DNA of 64,000 nt from Streptomyces bungoensis (GTDB lineage Bacteria; Actinomycetota; Actinomycetes; Streptomycetales; Streptomycetaceae). The position numbers and the translations under genes were made by a program. Below are positions 27,727 to 35,063 of the stretch, in pieces. The notes below the pieces were generated by a model. The model had not been told where the DNA came from and did not search any database. It saw only the letters and a list, made by a program, of their open reading frames with translations. The DNA is taken from the NCBI RefSeq assembly GCF_001514215.1, contig NZ_KQ948851.1:829279-893278 (forward strand). Direction: 5' to 3'. Position 1 is the first letter of the stretch; each line of letters starts with the position of its first letter.

Positions 27727-28221
27727 TCAGGCCACCCGGTGGCCGTTCTCCAGTTCCGCCGTGCCCGCGCCGGACTCCAGGACGTCCAGGGCGGCCAGCA
27801 CGCGGCGGCCCAGGGCGCCGGGAAGGTGGGCGGGCAGGTCCTCGCGCGGGACCAGGCGCCAGGACAGCAGCTCCTCCTCCTGCAGGCGGATCGCCTCGCA
27901 CTCGGCCTCGGTGAGCACTCCGCCGTCGTACAGGTACGCCACCAGCGGCGGCCGTCCCGTGCCGTGCACCCAGTCCACCGCCAGCAGCCGGCCGAGCTCC
28001 CGGTCCAGACCGATCTCCTCCAGCGTCTCGCGGCGGGCGCCCTGGCGCGGGGTCTCCCCGTCGTCGGACTCGACGGTTCCACCCGGCAGGGCCCACCCGT
28101 CCCGGTAGTTCGGCTCGACGAGCAGCACCCGGCCCTCGGCGTCCCGGAAGAGCGCGGCGGCACCGGCCAGGATGCGGGGGAGGCTCGCGATGTAGGCGGC
28201 GAAGCTGTCAGTCGTGGTCAT
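27727..28221 (-). CDS. Nudix hydrolase
   Basis: 164 residues from ATG 28221; earlier in-frame starts lie in the gap region and lack family homology. The Nudix box is GGTVESDDGETPRQGARRETLEEIGL (residues 47-72 approximately), carrying the REtLEE metal-binding glutamates. Preceding strands AAALFRDAEGRVLLVEPNYR are typical. Substrate not readable; context with sirtuin and ADP-ribosylglycohydrolase suggests ADP-ribose or NAD-related nucleotides, but nucleotide sanitation is equally possible. Start lies next to CCTTCCTGG with no clear ribosome site, so translation may be leaderless. Confidence 0.88.
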   Translation of the reverse strand: MTTTDSFAAYIASLPRILAGAAALFRDAEGRVLLVEPNYRDGWALPGGTVESDDGETPRQGARRETLEEIGLDRELGRLLAVDWVHGTGRPPLVAYLYDGGVLTEAECEAIRLQEEELLSWRLVPREDLPAHLPGALGRRVLAALDVLESGAGTAELENGHRVA

Positions 28222-28249
28222 CCAGGAAGGGTAACCAGGTGCCGCGATG

Positions 28250-29338
28250 CTATGGCGCGGCCGTCGCCAGGCGCAGGGTGCGTTCGGCCAGCGCACTGAT
28301 CCGCACCCCGTCGAACCCGAACACCGCGCTGCGCACCGTGTCCTCGAGCGGGTCCTTCCACCGGGCCGGGACTGCCGCAGCGCCGGTGAACACCCCGGCC
28401 ACCGAACCGGCCGTCGCGCCGTTGGAGTCGGTGTCCAGGCCGCCGCGCACGGTGAGGGTGACGGTGCGGGTGAAGTCGCCGTCGCCGTAGAGGAGGCCCG
28501 CGGTCAGGACGGCCGCGTTCGGGACGGTGTGGATCCAGCCGAGGCCCGCGGTCTCCGCGGACACCGTGCCGAGCGTCTCCTCCCAGCTCAGCCGGGCCTC
28601 GTACAAGGAGATCACCCGGCGCACGGTGCGGGCCAGCCGGCTGCTCGCCGGGATCACCGCCAGCGCGCTCTCCAGGGCGTCGCGCACGGTCGGCGCGGTG
28701 AAGGCGGCCGAGATCAGCGCGGCCGCCCACATCGCGCCGTACACGCCGTTGCCGGTGTGCGACAGCACCGCGTCCCGGCGGGCCAGCGCGGCGGCGGTGC
28801 GCGGGTCGCCGGGGCGGGTCCAGCCGTGGACGTCGGCGCGGATCAGGGCGCCGATCCACTCCTGGTAGGGGTTGTCGTACGTCGCCGTCAGCGGCGGCTT
28901 CAGCCCGTTCGCGAGGTTCCGGTACGCCGCGCGCTCCGCCGTGAACGTCTGCAGGTACGGCAGCCTGAGCAGCCACAGGTCGCCGACCTGCTCGGTGGTG
29001 AAGCCGAAGCCGTGGGTCTCCAGCAGGTGCAGGCCGAGGATCGCGTAGTCGACGTCGTCGTCGCGGCAGCTGCCGTGGATGCGGCCGCGCACGCACTGGC
29101 GCCACTCGGGACGCAGGCCGAGGGCGTCGGTCTCGTCGGCGGGCTCGGGCAGGTAGTCGGTGAGGGGCAGCGCGCCCGCCCTGCGCAGATAGCCGTCGAT
29201 GCGCTCGCGGGTCCACACCTCGCCCTGTTCCACGGGCTTGCCGAGCATGTTGCCGGCGACGCGGCCGAGCCAGCCGCCGTGCACACGGTCGGCGAGGTCG
29301 GGACCGGCGGGTCCGGGTCCGGTGGGGTGGGTGCTCAT
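28250..29338 (-). CDS. ADP-ribosylglycohydrolase-family protein
   Basis: 362 residues from ATG 29338. DraG/ARH motifs: an N-terminal DRVHGGWLGRVAGNMLGKPVE segment, DDDVDYAILGLHLLE (first metal aspartates) and GGLDTDSNGATAGSVAGVFTG (second metal site). Members hydrolyse the bond between ADP-ribose and arginine, serine or O-acyl groups, or act on nucleoside analogues. Lies on the same strand as the Nudix and sirtuin genes, 28 bp from the Nudix start. Precise substrate not assignable. Confidence 0.9.
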   Translation of the reverse strand: MSTHPTGPGPAGPDLADRVHGGWLGRVAGNMLGKPVEQGEVWTRERIDGYLRRAGALPLTDYLPEPADETDALGLRPEWRQCVRGRIHGSCRDDDVDYAILGLHLLETHGFGFTTEQVGDLWLLRLPYLQTFTAERAAYRNLANGLKPPLTATYDNPYQEWIGALIRADVHGWTRPGDPRTAAALARRDAVLSHTGNGVYGAMWAAALISAAFTAPTVRDALESALAVIPASSRLARTVRRVISLYEARLSWEETLGTVSAETAGLGWIHTVPNAAVLTAGLLYGDGDFTRTVTLTVRGGLDTDSNGATAGSVAGVFTGAAAVPARWKDPLEDTVRSAVFGFDGVRISALAERTLRLATAAP

Positions 29339-29487
29339 GCCCTCGGGCCTACCCGTTTTCCCCGGCCCGCTCCCAGCGGCTGCCCAGGGTTCGGTCGGGG
29401 CATGACGGCGGGGGCGCGCCGAGGTTAAGGTCGCAGCGGCGCGACTGGCCCCGACGTGCGCGGGGCCCGGAGAGCAAGGGGAAACAG

Positions 29488-30618
29488 GTGACACAGCGCG
29501 TGCTCATCGCCGCGGACAAGTTCAAGGGCTCGCTGACGGCCGTGCAGGTCGCCGAGCGGGTCACGGCCGGGCTGCGCCGGGTCGTGCCGTCCCTCGAGGT
29601 CGAGGCGCTGCCGGTGGCCGACGGCGGCGACGGCACCGTGGCCGCGGCGGTCGCGGCCGGTTTCGAGCGCCGGGAGGTGCGGGTCGCCGGGCCGCTCGGT
29701 GAGGAGGTCACGGCCGCGTTCGCGCTGCGCGACGGGACCGCGGTCGTGGAGATGGCCGAGGCGAGCGGGCTGCAGCGGCTGCCGGCCGGTGTCTTCGCGC
29801 CGCTGACGGCGTCGACGTACGGCTCCGGCGAGCTGCTGCGGGCGGCGCTGGACGCGGGAGCGCGCGGCATCGTCTTCGGCGTCGGAGGCAGCGCCACGAC
29901 GGACGGCGGCGCCGGGATGCTGGCCGCCCTGGGCGCGCGGTTCCTGGACGAGGACGGTGAGCCGGTGCCGCCGGGCGGGGGCGGGCTGGCCCGGGTGGCA
30001 CGCGCCGACCTGTCGGGGCTGGATCCGCGGCTGTCCTCGGTGGACCTGGTCCTGGCCAGCGACGTCGACAATCCGCTGACCGGGCCGAAGGGCGCGCCCG
30101 CGGTCTACGGGCCGCAGAAGGGCGCCTCGCCGGACGACGTCGGCACCCTGGACGCCGCCCTCGCCCGCTTCGCGAAGGTGCTGGAGGCCGAGGTCGGGCC
30201 GCGGGCCGCGGAGTACGCGATGGCGCCGGGCGCGGGGGCGGCGGGCGGCGTCGGGTACGGCGCCCTGCTGCTGGGCGCCCGGTTCCGGCCCGGCATCGAG
30301 GTCATGCTGGACGTCCTCGGCTTCGCGCCCGCGCTGGAGCGGGCGTCGCTGGTCATCACCGGCGAGGGGTCGCTGGACGAGCAGACGCTGCACGGGAAGG
30401 CGCCGGCGGGGGTGGCGGCCGCGGCCCGCGCCGCGGGGAAGGTGGTCGTCGCGGTGTGCGGGCGGTTGGCCCTGCCGGGGCAGGCGCTGCCGGCGGCCGG
30501 CATCGAGCGGGCCTATCCGCTGACCTCGGTCGAGCCCGACGTCGCCCGGTGCATCGCGGATGCCGGGCCGATCCTGGAGCGGGTCGCCGAGCGTCTCGCC
30601 GAGGACTACCTGGGCTGA
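29488..30618 (+). CDS. glycerate kinase, GarK/GlxK family
   Basis: 376 residues. Family motifs: IAADKFKGSLTAVQVAERV (start), VADGGDGTVAA, GVGGSATTDGGAGMLAALGAR and the C-terminal ITGEGSLDEQTLHGKAPAGVA. It phosphorylates D-glycerate to 2-phosphoglycerate (or 3-phosphoglycerate) with ATP. Start GTG is preceded by AAGGGGAAACAG. Divergent from the ADP-ribosylglycohydrolase gene and followed by two hairpins, so monocistronic. Confidence 0.93.
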   Translation: MTQRVLIAADKFKGSLTAVQVAERVTAGLRRVVPSLEVEALPVADGGDGTVAAAVAAGFERREVRVAGPLGEEVTAAFALRDGTAVVEMAEASGLQRLPAGVFAPLTASTYGSGELLRAALDAGARGIVFGVGGSATTDGGAGMLAALGARFLDEDGEPVPPGGGGLARVARADLSGLDPRLSSVDLVLASDVDNPLTGPKGAPAVYGPQKGASPDDVGTLDAALARFAKVLEAEVGPRAAEYAMAPGAGAAGGVGYGALLLGARFRPGIEVMLDVLGFAPALERASLVITGEGSLDEQTLHGKAPAGVAAAARAAGKVVVAVCGRLALPGQALPAAGIERAYPLTSVEPDVARCIADAGPILERVAERLAEDYLG

Positions 30619-30625
30619 GGCCGGC

Positions 30626-30690
30626 CCCTGGGGGCTCGCCCCCAGGGACAGCGGAGGGCCCCGTATCCGTCTCCGGATCCGGGGCCCTCC
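30626..30690. terminator. two adjacent terminator hairpins between convergent genes
   Basis: Hairpin 1: CCCTGGGGG (30626-30634) and CCCCCAGGG (30639-30647) with loop CTCG. Hairpin 2: GGAGGGCCCCG (30653-30663) and CGGGGCCCTCC (30680-30690), perfect 11-bp arms. They separate the glycerate kinase gene from the convergent pssA gene and likely act in both directions. Confidence 0.8.
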
Positions 30691-30702
30691 GTACGAGCGC
30701 CG

Positions 30703-31557
30703 CTACGGCAGCTGCGCCGCCCGCGCCTCACGGCGGTTGTCGCGGAAGTTGTTCACCCGGCGGGCCGTGGCGAACAGCGGGATCACCGCGCCCATGACCA
30801 GCTGCAGGGCGCAGCCCGTCTGGAGGAGGAGCTGGCCGCTCGGGGCGTCGAACGCCCAGGCCGCCAGCAGGCCCATGGACAGGACGATCCAGGAGAGCAT
30901 GGCGCCGGCGAGGCGCCCCCGGGGCTTCGGGTACTCCACTCGGCTCACCATCAGCCACGCCGTGCCCAGGATCGCCAGCAGCGTCGCCACGAAGGGCAGC
31001 TCCAGCAGCACGATGGAGACGACCGTCAGCGCGCCGAAGGGCGAGGGCATGCCCTGGAACGTGCCGTCCTTCACCGTCACGCAGCTGAACCGCGCGAGTC
31101 TCAGCACCACGGCCAGGAGCACCACGATCGCCCCCAGCGCGGCCACTCTCTGGTGCGCGTCGTCGGCGACCATGCCGTAGACCAGCACGAAGTACGCCGG
31201 CGCCAGACCGAAGCTGATCAGGTCGGACAGGTTGTCCAGCTCGGCGCCCATCGGGGACGAGCGCAGCTTGCGCGCCACCAGCCCGTCGAACAGGTCGAAG
31301 ACGGCCGCGCACAGCATCAGGATGACGGCGGTGGCCGCGCTGTGGCGGGCCATGCCCGTCTCCTGGTCGCCGGTGAGGTGCGGGATCAGGATCCCGGTGG
31401 TGGTGAAGTACACCGCCATGAAACCGCACGTGGCGTTGCCCAGCGTGAGGGTGTCCGCTATCGACAGGCGCAGAGAGAGGGGCATCTCCTCCTCGTCGTC
31501 CACGTCGTCGGCCTCGGGCACCCAGCCCGCCTGGGTCTCCGGATCAATCACGGTCAA
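30703..31557 (-). CDS. pssA: CDP-diacylglycerol--serine O-phosphatidyltransferase
   Basis: 284 residues with about six membrane helices. The CDP-alcohol phosphotransferase motif lies at 91-112 (FDGLVARKLRSSPMGAELDN: conserved Asp, Ala-Arg, Gly and two Asp), in helix 2. It forms phosphatidylserine from CDP-diacylglycerol and serine at the membrane. The first 24 residues are acidic (VDDEEEM). An internal ATG (residue 25) is a possible start. The start overlaps the psd stop by 14 bases, so the two are cotranscribed and act in sequence to make phosphatidylethanolamine. Confidence 0.95.
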   Translation of the reverse strand: MTVIDPETQAGWVPEADDVDDEEEMPLSLRLSIADTLTLGNATCGFMAVYFTTTGILIPHLTGDQETGMARHSAATAVILMLCAAVFDLFDGLVARKLRSSPMGAELDNLSDLISFGLAPAYFVLVYGMVADDAHQRVAALGAIVVLLAVVLRLARFSCVTVKDGTFQGMPSPFGALTVVSIVLLELPFVATLLAILGTAWLMVSRVEYPKPRGRLAGAMLSWIVLSMGLLAAWAFDAPSGQLLLQTGCALQLVMGAVIPLFATARRVNNFRDNRREARAAQLP

Positions 31558-32200
31558 TGCGAGTCACCCCAGCCACGGTCTTCTGTCCGACCTCGACCGC
31601 GACCTCCACGCCCTCGGGCAGGTAGAGGTCGACACGCGAGCCGAAGCGGATCAGACCGATACGGTCGCCCTGCTCGACCTTCGTGCCCTCCGGGATGTAG
31701 GGCACGATGCGGCGGGCCACCGCGCCGGCGATCTGGATCATCTCGATGTCGCCGAGTTCGGTGTCGAAGTGCCAGACTACGCGCTCGTTGTTCTCGCTCT
31801 CCTTGTTGAACGCGGGAACGAAGCCGCCGGGGATGTGCTCGACCGACGTCACCGTGCCCGCGAGCGGGGCGCGGTTGACGTGGACGTTGAGCGGGCTCAT
31901 GAAGATCGCGACGCGTGTACGGCCGTCCTTCCAGGGCATGATGCTCTGCACCACACCGTCGGCGGGGGAGATGACCCGGCCCGGGGCGATCTCCCGCTCG
32001 GGGTCGCGGAAGAACCACAGCATGCCCGCCGCGAGCGCGGTGGCGGGCACGGCGACGGCCTTGGCGGCGCCCGAGCGGCGGGCGCGGGCCAGGCTGAGGG
32101 CTGCGGTGGCGACGGTCGGGAGAAGCCACGGCGATGCTCCGCGCGCGAGGCGTGTGCCTACCAGGCTGTCGCGGTGTGCAGAGGTTTGGCTGTGGGGCAT
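31544..32200 (-). CDS. psd: phosphatidylserine decarboxylase proenzyme
   Basis: 218 residues from ATG 32200. Self-cleaving proenzyme: the triad Asp81 (SPADG), His108 (NVHVNR) and Ser188 is visible, with cleavage expected between G187 and S188 in RFGSRVDLYLP, giving an alpha chain of about 31 residues with an N-terminal pyruvoyl group. The cleavage site is FGS rather than LGST, as in the short, Psd2-like group. It decarboxylates phosphatidylserine to phosphatidylethanolamine. First gene of the psd-pssA operon. Confidence 0.95.
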   Translation of the reverse strand: MPHSQTSAHRDSLVGTRLARGASPWLLPTVATAALSLARARRSGAAKAVAVPATALAAGMLWFFRDPEREIAPGRVISPADGVVQSIMPWKDGRTRVAIFMSPLNVHVNRAPLAGTVTSVEHIPGGFVPAFNKESENNERVVWHFDTELGDIEMIQIAGAVARRIVPYIPEGTKVEQGDRIGLIRFGSRVDLYLPEGVEVAVEVGQKTVAGVTRIDRD

Positions 32201-32258
32201 GGATGACCTTCGTAGCGGATGATGCCGCGCTTTGACGGGGGACGGCGGCTTTCCCGGG

Positions 32259-32289
32259 ATCGTACCGGTCGGGGCCCGCAACTGGGCAA
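32259..32289 (-). promoter_or_regulatory. candidate promoter for the psd-pssA operon
   Basis: Reading the minus strand, TTGCCC (32284-32289) and TACGAT (32259-32264) are separated by 19 bases, a little long. Leader to the psd start would be about 50 bases. Confidence 0.35.
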
Positions 32290-32322
32290 GCGAGTCAGCC
32301 GAGTCGGCGGCCGAACACCGCC

Positions 32323-32361
32323 TACGGGGTGTGATCTTCTTCTCGAAGAAAACACCCCGTA
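32323..32361. terminator. terminator hairpin after the ethylmalonyl-CoA operon
   Basis: Perfect 10-bp arms TACGGGGTGT (32323-32332) and ACACCCCGTA (32352-32361); the loop itself contains an inner TTCTTC/GAAGAA pairing. It begins 10 bases after the mcd stop (minus strand). Confidence 0.8.
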
Positions 32362-32370
32362 ACCGGACAA

Positions 32371-33576
32371 TCAGCCCTGGAACCGATACTCTTCGAGCAG
32401 CCTGCGGCCGATGATCATTTTCTGGATCTCGGCGGTACCTTCACCGATGAGCAGCATCGGGGCCTCCCGGTAGAGGCGCTCGATCTCGTACTCCTTGGAG
32501 AAGCCGTAGCCGCCGTGGATCCGGAAGGCGTCCTCCACGACCTCCTTGCAGTACTCGGAGGCCAGGTACTTCGCCATGCCGGCCTCCAGGTCGTTGCGCT
32601 CCCCGGAGTCCTTCTTGCGTGCCGCGTTGACCATCATGGCATGCGCGGCCTCCACCTTGGTGGCCATCTCCGCCAGCTTGAACTGAATGGCCTGGTGGTG
32701 GGCGATCGGCTTGCCGAAGGTGTGCCGCTGCTGGGCGTACTGGACGCCCAGCTCGAAGGCGCGCTGGGCGACGCCGCAGCCGCGCGCCGCCACGTTGACC
32801 CGGCCGACCTCCACGCCGTCCATCATTTGGTAAAAACCTCGGCCGGTGACGCCGCCGAGCACCCGGTCGGCCGGAATCCGCAGGCCGTCCATGATGAGCT
32901 CGGTGGTGTCGACCCCCTTGTACCCCATCTTCTCGATCTTGCCGGGGATGGTCAGGCCCGGGCGGACCTCGCCGAAGCCCGGCTCCTTCTCGACCAGGAA
33001 GGTGGTCATCGACTTGTGGGGCGCCGTGCCCTCGGGGTGTCCTTCGTCACTCCGGACGAGAACGGCCACCAGGGAGGACGTGCCGCCGTTCGTCAGCCAC
33101 ATCTTCTGGCCGTTCAGGACGTACTCGTCGCCGTCCCGGACCGCCTTGGACGTGATCGCCGACACGTCGGAGCCCAGGCCCGGCTCCGACATCGAGAAGG
33201 CGCCGCGGATGTCGCCGGCCGCCATCCGCGGGAGGAAGTGGTCCTTCTGCTCCTGCGTGCCGTGCTGCTTGAGCATGTACGCGACGATGAAGTGGGTGTT
33301 GATGATGCCGGACACCGACATCCAGCCGCGGGCGATCTCCTCCACGCACAGCGCGTAGGTGAGCAGCGACTCGCCCAGGCCCCCGTACTCCTCGGGGATC
33401 ATCAGGCCGAACAGGCCGAGTTCCTTCAGGCCGTCCACGATCGCCTGCGGGTACTCGTCGCGGTGCTCCAGCTCCGTCGCGACAGGAATGATCTCCTTGT
33501 CGACGAAGTCCCGGACGGTGGAGAGGATCTCCTGCTGGACGTCGGTCAGACCGGCGGTCTGGGCGAGACGGGCCAT
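32371..33576 (-). CDS. mcd: methylsuccinyl-CoA dehydrogenase (acyl-CoA dehydrogenase family)
   Basis: 401 residues, full-length acyl-CoA dehydrogenase: N-terminal helical domain, GAFSMSEPGLGSD (flavin/substrate contact), WLTNGGTSSL, and C-terminal IHGGYGFSKEYEIERLYREA then LLIGEGTAEIQ with the catalytic-base glutamate region. Its position as the last gene of the ccr-ecm-mcl-mch unit points to oxidation of (2S)-methylsuccinyl-CoA to mesaconyl-CoA in the ethylmalonyl-CoA pathway, rather than a generic fatty acyl substrate. Gap to mch is 3 bases. Terminator hairpin follows. Confidence 0.9.
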   Translation of the reverse strand: MARLAQTAGLTDVQQEILSTVRDFVDKEIIPVATELEHRDEYPQAIVDGLKELGLFGLMIPEEYGGLGESLLTYALCVEEIARGWMSVSGIINTHFIVAYMLKQHGTQEQKDHFLPRMAAGDIRGAFSMSEPGLGSDVSAITSKAVRDGDEYVLNGQKMWLTNGGTSSLVAVLVRSDEGHPEGTAPHKSMTTFLVEKEPGFGEVRPGLTIPGKIEKMGYKGVDTTELIMDGLRIPADRVLGGVTGRGFYQMMDGVEVGRVNVAARGCGVAQRAFELGVQYAQQRHTFGKPIAHHQAIQFKLAEMATKVEAAHAMMVNAARKKDSGERNDLEAGMAKYLASEYCKEVVEDAFRIHGGYGFSKEYEIERLYREAPMLLIGEGTAEIQKMIIGRRLLEEYRFQG

Positions 33577-33579
33577 GGC

Positions 33580-34092
33580 CTACTTCTCCTGCTGCTTCGG
33601 TTCCGGGCGGCCGGGCTGCTCGCCGCCGCGCTCCTTGATGTACGTCTCGGTGGGCACCATGACCTTGCGGCGGAAGACGCACACCAGGGTGCCGTCCTGC
33701 TTGTAGCCCTTCGTCTCCACGTGGACGATCCCGCGGTCGTTCTTCGACTTCGACGGCCACTTGTCCAGGACGGTCGTCTCGCCGTAGATCGTGTCGCCGT
33801 GGAAGGTCGGCGCCACGTGCTTGAGGGACTCGATCTCCAGGTTGGCGATCGCCTTGCCGGAGACGTCCGGGACGGACATGCCGAGCAGGAGGGAGTAGAT
33901 GTAGTTCCCGACCACCACGTTCTTGCCGAAGTCCGTCGTCTTCTCGGCGTAGTTCGTGTCCATGTGGAGCGGGTGGTGGTTCATGGTGAGGAGGCAGAAC
34001 AGGTGGTCGTCGTACTCCGTGACCGTCTTGCCCGGCCAGTGCTTGTACGTCGCCCCGACCTCGAACTCCTCGTAGGTGCGTCCGAACTGCAT
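33580..34092 (-). CDS. mch: mesaconyl-CoA hydratase (MaoC family)
   Basis: 170 residues from ATG 34092, single hot-dog domain with the MaoC hydratase signature region: YKHWPGKTVTEYDDHLFCLL, PLHMDTNYAEKT, VVVGNYIYSLLLG, HGDTIYGET. Catalytic Asp/His candidates lie in the HHPLHMD segment. It hydrates mesaconyl-CoA to (2R,3S)-beta-methylmalyl-CoA. Starts 5 bp after the mcl stop. C-terminal tail is charged (GGEQPGRPEPKQQEK) and looks flexible. Confidence 0.88.
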   Translation of the reverse strand: MQFGRTYEEFEVGATYKHWPGKTVTEYDDHLFCLLTMNHHPLHMDTNYAEKTTDFGKNVVVGNYIYSLLLGMSVPDVSGKAIANLEIESLKHVAPTFHGDTIYGETTVLDKWPSKSKNDRGIVHVETKGYKQDGTLVCVFRRKVMVPTETYIKERGGEQPGRPEPKQQEK

Positions 34093-34097
34093 CGCGC

Positions 34098-35063
34098 TCA
34101 GGCCTCCGGGATCTCGAACTTCGACGTGCGCTGCATGCCGGCGGCCCGTCCCTTGCCGGAGATGACCAGGGCCATCTTGCGGCTGGCCTCGTCGATCATC
34201 TCGTCGCCCAGCATCGCCGAGCCCTTCTTGCCGCCCGCCTCGGACGTGTAGTAGTCGTACGCGTCCAGGATCAGCTCGGCGTGGTCGTAGTCCTCCTGGG
34301 ACGGCGAGAAGATCTCGTTGGACGCCTCGACCTGGCCCGGGTGCAGCACCCACTTGCCGTCGAAGCCGAGCGCGGCGGCGCGCTGCGCGACCTCGCGGTA
34401 GCCCTCGACGTTGCGGATCTGCAGGTAGGGGCCGTCGATCGCCTGGAGGTTGTTGGCCCGGGCGGCCATCAGGATCTTCATCAGGATGTAGTGGTAGGCG
34501 TCCGCCGGGTAGCCGGGCGGCTGCTCGCCCACGACCAGCGACTTCATGTTGATGGAGGCCATGAAGTCGGCCGGGCCGAAGATGATCGTCTCGACGCGCG
34601 GCGAGGCCTGCGCGATCTCGTTGACGTTGTTCAGGCCCTGCGCGTTCTCGATCTGCGCCTCGATGCCGATGCGGCCGACCTCGAAGCCCATCGTCTTCTC
34701 GATCTGGGTCAGCAGCAGGTCCAGCGCGACGACCTGCTGGGCGTCCTGCACCTTCGGCAGCATGATGCAGTCGAGGTTCTGGCCGGCGCCCTCGACCACC
34801 GTCACGACGTCCCGGTACGTCCATTCGGTCGTCCAGTCGTTCACCCGGACGACGCGGGTCTTGCCGGTCCAGTCGCCCTCGTTGAGGAACTTGACGATGG
34901 TGTGCCGCGCCTCGGGCTTGGCGAGCGGCGCGCACGCGTCCTCCAGGTCCAGGAACACCTGGTCCGCCGGGAGGCCCTGCGCCTTCTCCAGGAACCGGGG
35001 GTTGGACCCCGGTACCGCCAGGCAGGAGCGCCGGGGGCGAAGGCGGTTGACAGGCGTGGTCAT
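34098..35063 (-). CDS. mcl: beta-methylmalyl-CoA / malyl-CoA lyase (citrate lyase beta-subunit family)
   Basis: 321 residues, HpcH/HpaI aldolase/citrate lyase fold: RSCLAVPGSNPRFLEKA, LDLEDACAPLAKPEAR, IMLPKVQDAQQV, GIEAQIENAQGL, IIFGPADFMAS and WVLHPGQVEASN. It cleaves beta-methylmalyl-CoA into glyoxylate and propionyl-CoA. ATG at 35063 overlaps the ecm stop by 4 bases (ATGA), so it is translationally coupled. Part of the ethylmalonyl-CoA operon. Confidence 0.9.
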   Translation of the reverse strand: MTTPVNRLRPRRSCLAVPGSNPRFLEKAQGLPADQVFLDLEDACAPLAKPEARHTIVKFLNEGDWTGKTRVVRVNDWTTEWTYRDVVTVVEGAGQNLDCIMLPKVQDAQQVVALDLLLTQIEKTMGFEVGRIGIEAQIENAQGLNNVNEIAQASPRVETIIFGPADFMASINMKSLVVGEQPPGYPADAYHYILMKILMAARANNLQAIDGPYLQIRNVEGYREVAQRAAALGFDGKWVLHPGQVEASNEIFSPSQEDYDHAELILDAYDYYTSEAGGKKGSAMLGDEMIDEASRKMALVISGKGRAAGMQRTSKFEIPEA

